From assembly GCA_021442155.1 (NCBI GenBank), contig CM038220.1:76433817-76497816 (forward strand): 64,000 bases of DNA. Direction: 5' to 3'. The notes under the pieces were generated by a model that saw only the letters and a program-made list of their open reading frames with translations, was not told the DNA's origin and ran no database searches. Shown here in pieces: positions 48,601 through 60,414 of this stretch; position 1 is the first letter of the stretch; every line of letters begins with the position of its first letter. Source of the stretch: Cymbidium sinense (lineage: Eukaryota > Streptophyta > Magnoliopsida > Asparagales > Orchidaceae). Both the position numbers and the translations under genes were made by a program.

Positions 48601-50845
48601 TTCATTCTATTAGGAATTAAGATATTGAATAGGGTGAGTTCCATCCAAAAATGGAATCCATTCTACTCGCCTTGAAAATCTAAATATCACTTTAACCAAA
48701 TAAAGTAAAAAATAAAATGAAACTAAGTCACTAAATCATTTGAATTGAAACCTCCCAAAGGTAAAATTCAAACAAACTCAAATCCCAAATTGAAACTTGA
48801 ACTAAAAGAGGCTTAGTAAAGACCTACCACACAAGCCTATCTTCTACACACACACACACTAGATCATTTAGGTCACGGACTTTAGATTTAGGTTAGATCG
48901 CGTGATTCTTTTATAGTTCTCTACAATATGTTGTGATATGATGTGCTTCACTTATCTGTGTGGTGTATTACTTTAGATTAAATGTCTAGGCTTGTTTTCC
49001 CATTAGACTAGATGGTAGGACGTTCTTTCTAGAATTAACTCTATTTTTTGTAGTGGACAGTGTTAAAGAGATTGATATCATAAATAAATAAATAAAAATT
49101 ATAAAATTATTATTTGCTTGTAGGTGCTAAAAAATCCCTTAAAATAATCCATAAGACAGATGGGGTTGGCAAGCAACTAATGCTAAGCTCGTATGTTTGT
49201 AAAATATAACTATTGTGTGCTATTTGTATTTTCTAACATATGATTTGCAGGACTTAGGATTTCTTTTTGAATTTTAAAATGTAAATTTGAGCTTAGAATT
49301 AGTTTAAGATCTATGCAGTCTAAGATTAGTAGATGTCCTTGAAAAAGGAGACAATGCTAGAAAGAAGACCCATAGATCTAGACTTGTGGTTCTAGGCCAG
49401 GCTATTTAAAGGCCGATCTCGGCTGCCCTTTTTTTTTCTTTCAGGGTGTATAGTGGTACTCAACCACATTGACCTATTTCTATAAATTTAAATTGACTTG
49501 ATTTATTTTGGGTGCACAATAGAGTCAACATACTTTTATAGGTTTCTTTCTGTGTTGTGTTTTCTTGTGAATGAAATATTTATTAGGCTCATAGGAAAAA
49601 CTAAATTTTCTACCCAACTTAAATCTAAACAACTAAAATAAAAATAAATACAACTTGAAACTTAATATAATTAAAGCCTCAGGCACAACATAAAATGAAT
49701 TAGAAACCATCAGGTTTAAAATCATAAAATCATATAGTTTTCATTCTTTAAATTAGGCAACTTCACCCATTGCACATAAGGGGCATTTGTCTTATGAGGA
49801 TGACCACCTTCTTAGGGAAGTCTACCTTCTATTATTGATTTGGCCTATAACCATTTCTAATTACATGACATTAGCATAAATGCATACCCTGACAAAAAAT
49901 AAATCTTTTGTAAAATTTATAAAACTTGAAAAACATTCATTAATTAGATGCATCTTCATACCCTACATTTCTAGGGATTAGGGAGTGAGTCTATGTTCAT
50001 TGATTATTTTTCTAAAATGCAACATTATCTTACATTCATGAGACTTAACTTCATGAATTTAAAATGAACTTAGGTGGTGTTAGCTGACAGCCCTCTCTAG
50101 GCGGGTTATAAGTCCCGAAGACTTAGGGATAGGTTAAATCCCTCAAGTCAGAAGAATGACCGATAATTTCCAAAATAGAACTAGGTCAAGCATCTAATAT
50201 GTATTAGAAGCACATGTAGACTAGGTTTTGAAGCATCTTGTTTAGGAATAAGTCTTCAATACTAGGCATTTCTTCAATCTTGTGTTGCTAGAATCTAAGT
50301 CCTAGATTTCTAAGAAAATGTCAACTCAAAATCTAAACTAAATTCCAAATTTAAAGCCCAATTATAGGATAGTTGAAATGTCTACTGGGCATCCCAGTAT
50401 CAATAAGCATTTCTTACTTCATCCCAATTGGCTTCCAAAATAACTCTCTCCAATTTGGACTGTTCCAAATTGAAATTCTAAAAAATCAATCCTTTGAAAA
50501 TCACCATAGAAATCTTTAGAAATAATAACTTATTTCTTTAATAGAGAGTATTCTTAGGAAGAGACCATTCTTAAGATTTAATTAACTAAACGAGCTTGCC
50601 TCTATAGGGAATCATGAACCCAATTTAAAATAAACTCTGTTCTGCTTTTCCATGTAGTTCAAAGGAAAAATTTCTCATACACAAAAGTCTCATTAGCCTT
50701 TGGAGTATTTTATTGAAATGATCAAATCCATTATAGGAAAACATGTTTATCTTTGAGATAATATGTTTATTACTTAATTACATATTTGAGCATCTAAATA
50801 AGAAATTCCTAAACACTATGTGGTGTCCTAAAATTTCTCCATGAC
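45615..50845 (+). mobile_element. E4: single-unit (monomeric) TGTTGACC-family element nested in E3
   Basis: The start TATTGACCTCATTTTTGGAT is a diverged family 5' end. Family landmarks follow: leader; GC-richer leader and CpG tract (46200-47220); AATTAA tract (47240-48840); structured segment (48890-49440) with a GGCCGATCTCGGCTGCC stem (49411-49427); tail with a CTACTGGGCATCCCAGTATC phrase (50370s); and the central segment (50510-50800). It ends at TATGTGGTGTCCTAAAATTT, the point at which the E1 and E2 arms meet. The flanks share GAG (45612-45614 and 50846-50848), or more loosely ATG(A)YGAG, so the duplication size is unsettled. Open frames at 45833-46231 and 46611-47240 are not conserved in other copies. 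Confidence 0.65.
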
Positions 50846-52025
50846 GAGGCTTTATGTAACCCCAAGGAGGTCCTTACTTCACTCCCCTGGTTAACAATGG
50901 CAAAGAACATGCTCAAAACTTTTATACACTTATATGTAAATTTAGCTAATGAGAGAAATTCCCATTTTCTACAAAATACATATATGCATCCTTCATTTAA
51001 AGTGTGCTAAAAGAAATATGTTGCATGTGTAGTTCTACCTAGAATTAAGTCATATGCATGCTACATGTGATGGGAAGGAGTAACTTGATGTATGTCATAT
51101 GATAGATATTCAATTAAGTTAATTTTAAGAAACTTTTCATATTGAATGGAATTCTTTAAAGTGAACTTGAATTTAAGATTAATTTAATAAAGTGTAATAA
51201 ACTATTAACTAAAGAGAGAATTAAGTCAAATTAACATGCTTTAGGAATGGCTTAAGGTAGGGATAAAAGAGGGAAATCCTTTTTTCTTCTCTTTATAACA
51301 CTTAGTTGCTAAGTGTAGGATCATATGAAATAAATCAGATCACAAATTGAAATTTGCAAATCAATTAAACAACTTAAAGTAAAACCACCCCTTATAAAAA
51401 GTTTAATCTTTCCGTACTTAGAAAATTACCACTGTAAAGTCTAGTAAGGATCTACCACACAAGCCTTAAGACACAAACATTAGATTAAGTCACTACTTCT
51501 AGCCTTATGTTTAGGTGGTGTATGGTATTATGTATGTTTTATTTTGTGATGTAAGATTTTAGTCTGGATGTTAGAGTGTATGTTTCGTAGACTAGATGTT
51601 AGGATGATATTATCCTAATCATATTTTTCTATAGGGGATTTTGCTTAAAGGGGCCGTTATAAAAATAAATATAAATGTTTAGCTTATAGGTTGTTTAAGC
51701 CCTCTAAGATAATCCAAGTTAGGACAGGTGGACTTGGTTACCCATGTGTGGGGTGCTAAGTCCAAATTATAAATATAACTGCTTGGGTTATATGTATGTT
51801 TAGCTAAACTCTATTTCTGGTATAGTTAAATTTTTTTTCCTATCTTAATGTAATTTTGCATTAGGAATTATGATTAGTGCTAAGTGCATTTTGGATGAGC
51901 ATTGGCTTGAAGCCTTTATCATGGGTGCCATGTGGTGCTTTGAAGCCTACCAAATAAAAGGAGCAAAGACATGAAGACCTCTCCTCCCCATAACATTTAT
52001 TATTTGTAATTATAATTATTTTATT
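50846..52025 (+). mobile_element. E3, second part (resumes after E4)
   Basis: It picks up the E3 sequence at ACCCCAAGGAGGTCC and carries family landmarks through the AGATTAAGTCACTACTTCTAG phrase (51483). It includes the GGATTTTGCTTAAAGGGG hairpin (from about 51637), the GGACTT/AAGTCC hairpin (51730-51763) and the purine/CCCCATAACAT phrase (51985). Similarity to E1/E2 is lost near 52025, about where the fold-back element begins. Confidence 0.6.
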
Positions 52026-52399
52026 ATTATTCTACCAAACCAACAAAATAGTGTTGATTATGAGATGTTTGTGTATAAATACATGGAGGTAGTGATCAAA
52101 TCTCCGTGGACTATCTTTGAGCACCAAGATTGGCCAAAGAAAATGAATTACTTTAAAGTAGTTTGCTTATGCTATTTTTGTTTAAATATGAAATAACTGA
52201 GCTCTAAAATGTTGAATGCAACAAGGTTGTTGTGCATATGAATAAAGTGTTTGGAAATCTAAGTGTAGATCATCTTTGTATTTATTTATGTTTAGGGTGC
52301 TATTATAAGCAGTTTGTACATGCTATTTATCTATGTTGTACATGTTATTGTAAGCTATTTGGAGTTATTTTTCGATAATTTGGTGTAGTTTCTTCATTT

Positions 52400-54170
52400 T
52401 CTCAATTTTTCTTAACTGTGGGGCTTGCCATATGTTTAGTACATTCCATTGTAAGCTATTTAGAGTTTAGTTCTTGGGAATTTGGTGGTTTATGGAGTGA
52501 GTTTATGGGGAATTTTAGCTAATCTACACTAATTTTCAATTATATGTTTAGTAGATGCTATTATATGCTGCTTGGAGGCTTATGAGTGGATTTTTGAAGC
52601 TATTTTCAATGTGTATTCTTTGTACTCTCATGAGGGTACACCCCATTTTTTCAAAATTTTAAGTGAACAATTTTTGAATTATATGTTTTATAGATGCTAT
52701 TCAAAACTATTTGGAGACTTTTGGATGAGTTTTTAGAGCTATTTTTAATGTGTACTCTCTGTAATCTCATTAGGGTACACCTCATTTTTTTCAAAATTTT
52801 TCTGCTAATCTACACTATTTTTTAATTATATGTTTAGTAGATACTGTTCTAAGCTGTTTGGAGGCTATTTGTTGGATATTCATTAGTTTTCAATGTGTAC
52901 TCTCTCAGACCGCTTGAGGGTACACCACTTTTTCAAATTCTTTCATATTCTACCCTATTTTTCAATTATATGTTTAGTAGATGATATTCTAAGTCGTTTG
53001 AAGGCTTCTGAGTGAGTTTTTGGATCAGTTTTTAATGTGTACTCTCGATACTCTCATGAAGATACATTCTATTTTTTCAAAAAATTTCAGCTAATCTACA
53101 CTATTTTTCAGTTATATGTTTAGTAAATGCTATTTTAAGCTATTTAGAGGCTTGTGGGTGGGTTTTAGAGCGATTTTCAATGTGTACTCTCTATACTCTC
53201 ATGAGGGTACACCCTATTTTTTAAAAAAAATTTAGGTAACTATTTTTCAATTATATGTTTAGTATATGCTATTCTAAGCGTTTGGAGGCTGGTGGGTTTT
53301 GGAATTGTTTTCAATATATACTCTATGCACTCTCATGAGGGTACACCTCCATTTTTTTAAAAAATTTTTAGCTAATCTACACAATTTTTCAACGATGTTT
53401 ACTATATATACTATTCTAAGTTTGAGTCTTTTGGGTGGTTATTTGGATTAGTTTTCAATGTGTACTCTCTGTACTCATGAGGGTACACCACTTTTCAAAT
53501 TCTTTTAACTATTCTACCATGTTTTCAATTATATGTTTAATAGATGCTATTTTAAGTTGTTTTGAGGTTTCTAGGTGGGTTTTTGGATCAGTTTTTAATG
53601 TAGACTCTATGTACTCTTATGATGGTACACTCAATTTTTTAAAATTTTTTAGCTATTCTACTCTTTTTTTTTTCAATTATATGTTTAGTAGATGTTATTC
53701 TAAGCTATTTTGAGGCTTCTAGGTGTGGTTTTAGAACAGTTTTCAATGTGTACTCTCTGTATTCTCATGAGGGTACACCCAACTTTTTCAAATTTTGTCA
53801 GCTATTCTATACTATTTTTCAATTATATATTTAGTAGATGCTATTCTAAGCTGTTTGGAGGCTTTTGAGTTTTGGAGCTATTTTCAAAATGTACTCTTTG
53901 TACTCTCATGAAGGTACACTCCATTTTTTTCAAATTATTTCAGCTAATCTATACTATTTTTCAATTATATATTTAGTAGATGCTATTTCAAGCTGTTTGG
54001 AGGCTTTTGGGTGTATTTTTGGAGCTATTTCTAATATGTACTCTCTGTACTCTCATGAGAGTACACCCCATTTTTTCGAATTAAACCATGATGGGGCTCA
54101 TTATATATTTAGTACAAGCTATTCTAAGTTATCTAGAGAAATTTGGTAACTGTTTGTAGCTCTTTTTGAT
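52400..54170 (+). repeat. Forward array of ~145-bp tandem repeats (11-12 copies)
   Basis: Each unit carries ATATGTTTAGTAGATGCTAT, a TTGGAGGCTT phrase, TTTTCAATGTGTACTCTC, and a CTCATGAGGGTACACC palindromic core. The cores lie near 52625, 52765, 52905, 53050, 53195, 53330, 53470, 53615, 53760, 53900 and 54050. Frames such as 53435-53713 and 53865-54149 read through the repeat and are not genes. Confidence 0.9.
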
Positions 54171-54199
54171 GTGTGCACAGTTAAATTTTTTTTTAAAAA

Positions 54200-54540
54200 G
54201 GAGTACACTCATGAGTGTACAGAGAGTACACATGAAAAATACCTCCATAAAGCCTCAAATTCTCCAAGACTAAACTCCAAACATCTTGCAATAGCATGTA
54301 CCAAACATATGACAAGCCCATAGTTGAAAAAAATTGAAAAAATGGGGTGTACACTCATGAGAGTACAAAATGTCACATAAAAATAGCTCCAAACAACCCC
54401 CTACTCTCTAGGTAACATCTCAAAACTGCTCAAAAAATTACCAAATTCCCTAGTTAAAAATTTCTGGAAAAAAGAGTGTACACTCAAGAGTGGACAGAGT
54501 GTACACTTTAAAAATAGCTCCAAAAAAATAACCAAATTCC
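54200..54540 (-). repeat. Reverse-oriented repeats, first block (3 copies)
   Basis: The same ~145-bp unit, inverted, with cores near 54210, 54355 and 54490. The copy at 54203-54220 has a perfect 18-bp palindrome, GTACACTCATGAGTGTAC. The stretch from 54540 to 55100 between this block and the transposase relic has no recognised content. Confidence 0.85.
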
Positions 54541-55108
54541 CCAAGAAACAACTCCACACTTTGTACACCGTGGATGCATTTTCAATAAATTTTGGTGTAA
54601 TAACCCATACTCTTTTGACAAGAATTTTTGGTTATTTAAAGTATAGAATATTAAGAGTATATTAAAAACATAAGCAGCATAAGTCGAAGTACAAAGTTTA
54701 CCTTTAAAGAACAACATAGTAACTATTGATTGGCACACTTTCAATCAAATTGACATTAAAGCATATACATTCAAAGAACACATGTCAATTAAATAATATC
54801 ACAAATTATAATGTTTCGCTATAATGATATCCATCATCAGCTTGGTGTATTCTTCAACAGACTAACTAATTATAGAGCTTTAATTAAATTTCTAAAATAA
54901 AAGAACATCGCATCAGTTGGTGATATGTAACAGTAAGAATGAAGTGTTACATCTACATATCTCTAAAAAGAACTCTGGCATAATAGAAAAAGGTGTTGTA
55001 ATGGGTGACCCTTTATGTTCTCCACCTCTAGCAGGTTGTTCTTTCTTCTCTGTAACATTAAAGACATAATGATTTTAAGTTTAACAGTAATATTTGAAGA
55101 CTATAAAT

Positions 55109-55670
55109 TTAGAGTCGGTGAAAATTACTCTTGGCTTTCTTGTTTCTCTCCCAATATCCTTTCAGCCTTGCATTGGAAACACCCTTTGGTCGTTTCTTAA
55201 CTGAATCCTTTACGAAGTTAGTTCCTTTATCTATTATAGTAGACTTCTTTTTCTTAGTTGTTTTGTCTATTGGGGGTGAATTCCTACATAATATAGAATC
55301 AACATTATAAAATAGTTTTTTTAAGGAATTCAACATATACTCCTCGACTTTCTTATTACCTTGTTCTGGTGCTTATTTGATATGCATATCGACCGATGTG
55401 ATTCTAAAAAAATAATATCGGTTTCATTTCCATCATTACCTTGCACATCTTTTAAGTATAAGCATCAAAAGTAAATATCCCTCATTGCTCTGGTTGACCA
55501 TCGCATGAGAAGATACTTCTTTATAATGTACATAATATCTTCTTTAACTCGGACATATATAATAAAGCACCCCATCATTTCAATTTTTTTACAACTACAA
55601 GTTATACTTAACATGTCTTGTCAAAATGGACAATTCATAATTTGGAAGAACTCTTATTCTCTAAGTTTCT
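55109..55670 (-). pseudogene. FAR1/FHY3-like (Mutator) transposase relic: SWIM and C-terminal region
   Basis: Minus-strand reading from about 55620 gives SITCSCKKIEMMGC, the C-x-C-K-K-F-E-x-x-G core of the SWIM zinc finger found in FAR1 proteins and MULE transposases. After a decayed C-x-H, it continues to IKKYLLMRW, matching Y-I-L-x-R-W. Further on, the open frame 55109-55336 holds KKRPKGVSNARLKGYWERNKK, a basic region like that near the C-terminus of FAR1-type proteins. The second Cys/His pair is replaced (CFIIYVR where C-x-H-x-L-x-V is expected), and at least one frameshift separates the blocks. The DDE catalytic core was not found. Confidence 0.7.
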
Positions 55671-55689
55671 CACCAAATACTCTACGGGA

Positions 55690-56480
55690 TTGGCACCTAA
55701 AAAAATTTAAAAAATGCCATGTACCCTAATGAGAGTATAAAGAGTACACATAGAAAATAGCTCCAAAAACTCTCAAATTCTTGAGGAAACATCTCCAAAC
55801 ATCTTACAATAGAATGTACTAAACATATGACAAGCCTCATAGTTAAAAAAATTGAAAAAATAGGGTGTACCCTCATGAGAGTATAAAGAGTACACATGAA
55901 AAATAGCTCTGAAAACTCTGAAATTCTTTAGGAAATATCTCCAAAACTGCTTACAATATAATGTACTAAACATATGATAAACCTCATAGTTTAAAAAACT
56001 TAAAAAAAATGGGGTGTACCCTCATGAGACTACAGAGTGTACACATGGAAAATAGCTCTAAAAACCCCCCAAATTCTTCAAATAATATCTGCAAACAGCT
56101 TACAATAGAATGTACTAAACATATGACAAGCCCCATAGTTGAAATAGATTGAAAAAATAGTGTGTACCTTCATGAGAGTACATAGAGTACAAATGAAAAA
56201 TAGCTCAAAAAATCTCCAAATAGCTTACAATAGAATGTACTAATCATATGACAAGCCTCACAGTTAAAAAAAAATTGAAAAAAATATAATGTACACTCAT
56301 GAGAGTACAGAGAGTATACATGGAAAATAGCTCCAAAAACTCACAAATTCGTTAGGACAAAACTCCAAACAGCTTACAATAGAATGTACAAAATATATGG
56401 CAAGCCCCACCGTTAAAAAATGATAAAGGGATGTACACTCATGAGTATACAGAATGTACACTTGAAAAAGTCCAAAAAAT
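55690..56480 (-). repeat. Reverse-oriented repeats, second block (6 copies)
   Basis: Inverted ~145-bp units with cores near 55735, 55880, 56028, 56175, 56305 and 56445. Each carries AGCTTACAATAGAATGTAC and ACATATGACAAGCC-like phrases. Frames on the minus strand here repeat the same peptide and are artefacts. Confidence 0.9.
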
Positions 56481-56559
56481 CCCCAAAGTCCTCTTGCAAA
56501 GAACTCCAAAAAGTGTAGGAAATATATATTATAGAAAATAATTTCAAAGAATATTAGAG

Positions 56560-56745
56560 TTTCAAAAAAAATTGTATATATAAAATGGTGGAGAAAACTT
56601 ATCGATGCATTTATATTTAAGACATCATCCACTAAATTGATCACAATATCAAGGCTACAACTTTCAAATTTGTTTTCTATCTTCACAGTTCTTCCTGAAA
56701 ATTGAGATGAGATTTTTTTATTTCTCTTCTTTGAGCTCAATTCGT
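56560..56745 (-). pseudogene. Possible N-terminal coding remnant next to the fold-back arm
   Basis: The minus-strand frame starting at 56740 reads MSSKKRNKKISSQFSGRTVK and then an acidic stretch with LDIVINLVDDVLNINA before low-complexity Phe-rich sequence. It lies on the same strand as the transposase relic, upstream of it, so it could be a first exon. No family is recognised. Confidence 0.2.
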
Positions 56746-57190
56746 CTGAAAATTAAAATCATATTATGCCCTAAATCCATTTATATATTATTTTTCCCGC
56801 ACATTCAAACAATGTTTCTCGTATTGTTTTAATGAGCCGGGCCTGGTCGGGTCCTAATAACATTAAAGGCATCGTTATCGTGATATTTAGTAAAAAAAAT
56901 TATATTTTATTAGTGGACACGTGTTAAGATACATTTGGCATCCAGACGTAAAGCTACGTTATTGCAAATGATAAGCTTTTTCAATAAAATGAAAGTTGCT
57001 TTTCTTTATATTTACTTGCAAGTGCATTAATAATATTAAAGGGTATATTATAATGTGTTTTGATATGAATCATTGATTGATAAATTTGCTGCAAAGAAGT
57101 ATCGACATAATGAAAAAATGTCTAATCATAATATTTAGATAAAAAGGTTGTTTTTATTTATACGTTTTCATAGATTTTTTTTATTTATAT
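56746..57190. other. Unassigned stretch
   Basis: It holds a short GC-richer phrase (GAGCCGGGCCTGGTCGGGTC near 56832) and GACACGTGTT near 56927 (a G-box/ABRE-like core). Otherwise it is AT-rich with no frames. Confidence 0.4.
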
Positions 57191-57460
57191 GAAGGTAGGT
57201 CTACTTGATCTGATGGCAAAGTTGGGTGATAGGGTCGGAGGCTAAGTCATTGAGCAGCCTCTAAGACTATTTATGTGTTGAAAGGGGTGGGAGAGAGAGA
57301 GAGAGATGTCATAGGTTGGTTTGCTTTGATCTGCTAGCAAAGTTGGGCATAGGGTTAGAGACTAAGTTATCGGGCAGCCTCTAATACTATACATGTGTTG
57401 AAAGGGGGTGGGAGGGAGGGAGGGAGAGATAGAGAGAGAAAGAGAGAGAGAGAGAAGAAA
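57190..57460 (+). repeat. ~119-bp tandem duplication ending in GA-rich microsatellites
   Basis: GGTAGGTCTACTTGATCTGA at about 57195 and GGTTGGTTTGCTTTGATCTG at about 57314 start two similar units. Both contain CAAAGTTGGG, a GGCTAAGT or GACTAAGT phrase, GCAGCCTCTAA and ATGTGTTGAAAGGGG, then GA or GGGA runs. Confidence 0.8.
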
Positions 57461-58600
57461 TTCCATTCCGCCAATAAATTTATGATGTATATATATTGAT
57501 GAAAAGGTCATAATTTTAAATTCCATTTGGTGGCTAATTTTTCACGGATAATAATGGCATAAGAGTTATCTTGGAGAACAATGGGTTGGAGTCAGTATAA
57601 AAATGAATTTGTTTATATTCTTTGATGACGTTCTAAATAGATGAATTGAGAATATAAATTGATTCCTAGCTCTAACCTTTAGAGCCTCTTTTAAAGATAT
57701 TAGCTAAAAAAAGGTGAATATGTGATCTCCATGGACATTCTTACTCTATATTTGTGACAAAATACTTATAAATAAATTTGCAATTCTTTAAATTAGAAAC
57801 CTATGTTGAAGTGTTGAGAGGTGAATGATCAGAGAAAGCAGAGGGAAGTACCTTATAACAGAACAAGAAAAACTTTCTAACCAAGCTACATTAACATGGA
57901 CTCTATCTAGCTTAACGTTACTATAATCTTCATAGTTAAATCAAGAGTATAAAAGTCCAACAGAAAATAGATCTACTTGTTAGCATCAAATAGTGTTGCT
58001 GAAGTCCAAAAACTTTTGATTGGGAATGGGATTGTCACTAACCTTTTCAAATAGAAATCTCTAATAAATGATATCAATCATAATAATTTAAGGGACAAAA
58101 ATAGAGTTATTTATAGAGTCAATAAACTACTAATACTTTATACATTTCATAAAAAAGTTGGTCGCATATACAATAGTGAGATGAAAAAGGAAGGCTGGAA
58201 CTCATACAAAGTAGACCATATATGAATTGTTAATTCACCAAAAAAAGAAATGTACTATGTTTTTAATTCATTCAACCTAGAAATAGTTGGTGGGAGATGT
58301 TGAAGGAAGGGTGATTACCAGATGAACACATAATTTAATTTTTAAATATATAGTTCAAGTCAAGGTTGTAGGAAAAGATAAGATTCTTGTAGATAAAGAC
58401 TTTGTCTGGTTAATGAAACCTCCTAATATTCCAAGTCCCTAATGATAGGAATAACATTGATTGGTCATTAAATTAGGTTTGCCAAAAATGTATGCATTTG
58501 GCTATTTTGGGATTTATGTGACTTGCTTTAAGAGGTGGTTGCCTGATTTAGCTAATGAAACTCTACTTCATTTAAACAAAGTATGTTCATCTCAATTTCA
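57460..58600 (+). other. Stretch upstream of the LINE RT relic
   Basis: Probably decayed LINE ORF2, because it directly precedes the RT fragment. No block is clear enough to claim. The only suggestive phrase is a reading LVDKDFVWLMKPPNIPSP near 58395-58450. No open frame above 60 codons. Confidence 0.3.
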
Positions 58601-59390
58601 TGATAAATGGGACATCAAAAAAGTTTTTTTTTAATATTCTAAATAGAGACTACCTTCTACAATGGCTCTCAATGAAAAGTTTTCCTTCTCATTTTATTAT
58701 TTGGATTGCATCTTATATTTTTAATGTTCTTTACTCTATATGTATTAATGATTCTCTAGATGGCTTTTTCCATTTTAAGATTGATCTAAGGTATTGTTGC
58801 TTTTTTATATTCATAACTCTTTTTTATTACTATAGAGGAGCTTTCTCAATTGTTTTAAAGAAGCATTTTGGAAGCTTGATATACAAAAATTAAAATGAGT
58901 AGCTCTTGCATTTCTTACTTAATTTATACTGAGGATGTACAAATTTTTGAAAAGCTTCAAATCATAACACAAATGGGCTTAAGATTATTTTAAATTCAAT
59001 ACAATCTCATTAAATTACCTCTAACTTAATATATGCTCACTTAACTTAAACTAATTATTTTTGTGTTAAGTCTTCGATCTTTGACTTTCTAATTCTTATT
59101 GATAAAAGCAAATCATCATTAGATGTTTGAAAAGATAAATTTTTGTCTATGGCCAAGACACTTAATTATGGAAACACAATATGCTTAATCAATATCTTGC
59201 TTATTAGTGTCAAGCTCTGATGATTCCTAAAAATTGCATCAAGACCATTAATAATCTTTATTCTAAAATTTTGATGCATGAAAAACTAAAGAAAAATATT
59301 TGTATATTATTTCCTGGAATAAAACATATCGAACTAATGATTTTGATGGTTTAGGAATCTATGACTTTTTTTTATTTATCAAAGACATTT
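58600..59390 (+). pseudogene. LINE reverse-transcriptase relic (copy B)
   Basis: The open frame 58600-58893 reads NILNRDYLLQWLSMKSFPSH, then FIIWIASYIFNVLYSICIND and SLDGFFHFKIDLRY. This matches the plant LINE RT run from the D-F-L region to N-G-S-x-x-G-F-F and the G-L-R-Q-G-D box. The catalytic box F-A-D-D is present as Y-T-E-D (58925-58936) followed by VQIF-KAS. Further on, 59306-59365 reads ISWNKTYRTNDFDGLGIYD, matching V-S-W-x-x-V-C-x-P-K-x-x-G-G-L-G-I. Both Q-G-D and D-D are damaged and stops occur, so it is inactive. Confidence 0.7.
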
Positions 59391-60279
59391 GCTCTACACT
59401 AATTCAATGATGATATCATACCAATAACTTTCTTTTTTATTTCTAATGGGTAAATATATTACTTTATAGAAATGTCCTCCTTTGTTAATTTATTCATTAG
59501 TTAAATAGATGCATGTCTATGATGCACCAACAATATGCTATAAGAGTATGTAGTGTTGAACATATGTCACATGCTAGTTATATATTTAATTTAAAAACAT
59601 AAAAAAATTTTAGACATATGCATCCTAAATAACTATGTTGGAAATTTAAAAATCAAAACTAAGTGTATAATTTAATAAATAAATGAAGATAAAAATTATT
59701 ATTTTTTCTCTTTCTTTGCCTAATATCATGATGTATGAAAGGTATATATACATTTTACTTATCATTTTGCAACCTTAAATAATATAATTTTTTTCATTCT
59801 TACAATGTTAGAATTTGTTGTCACATTTCTTGCTTATTTAATTTTGGCAATTATTATATATTATTTTTAATATTTAAGAATTATAAAGTATAATATCTTG
59901 TTAACTAGGTGTATGTGTTATATATTTTTAAAATAAGTGCCTTATCTTTGTGTTATTATGTTAACATGTTCCCTTATTTGTAATGATGCATCCTAGGTGT
60001 TTATATAAAATATATTTTTTATAAGACCACATATCATTAATACAAATTTATTTCTACAAATAATAATATAATTGAACAAAAATTAAATTATTACTTTTCT
60101 TATTGTTAGATCCAAAGTTATTTAGTGAAAGAACCTAGATCTTACTTTAGAAATTAGCCAAGCCAAAATTTAAGAGCCAATTAAATAAGCTAGGTCTTAG
60201 AAACTCGATGTTTAGTAGAAATCAAGCCAAATCCATTTTAAAGTTAAGAAGAAAAATTGAGAATAATTGAGGAAATACA

Positions 60280-60348
<69 letters not shown>

Positions 60349-60374
60349 GTAAGTGAGAGAGAGAGAGAGAGAGT

Positions 60375-60414
<40 letters not shown>

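Larger units (their letters stand above)
52250..56520. mobile_element. Fold-back element with FAR1/MULE-like transposase relic
   Basis: A forward array of ~145-bp tandem repeats (about 52400-54170) is followed by the same repeat in reverse orientation (54200-54540 and 55690-56480). A transposase relic lies on the minus strand within the reverse half. Outermost arm phrases also match as inverses: CTTAACTGTGGGGCTTGCCA near 52412 and its inverse near 56397-56417. Long inverted arms of tandem repeats are known for fold-back transposons, and the FAR1-type transposase points to the Mutator superfamily. The exact ends and any 9-bp target duplication were not found; similarity of host element E3 is lost near 52025. 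Confidence 0.6.

Noticed and set aside
56297..56740. 147-codon minus-strand frame as one gene
   Set aside because: Most of it is the ~145-bp tandem repeat read as protein. Only the first ~50 codons could be a separate coding remnant.
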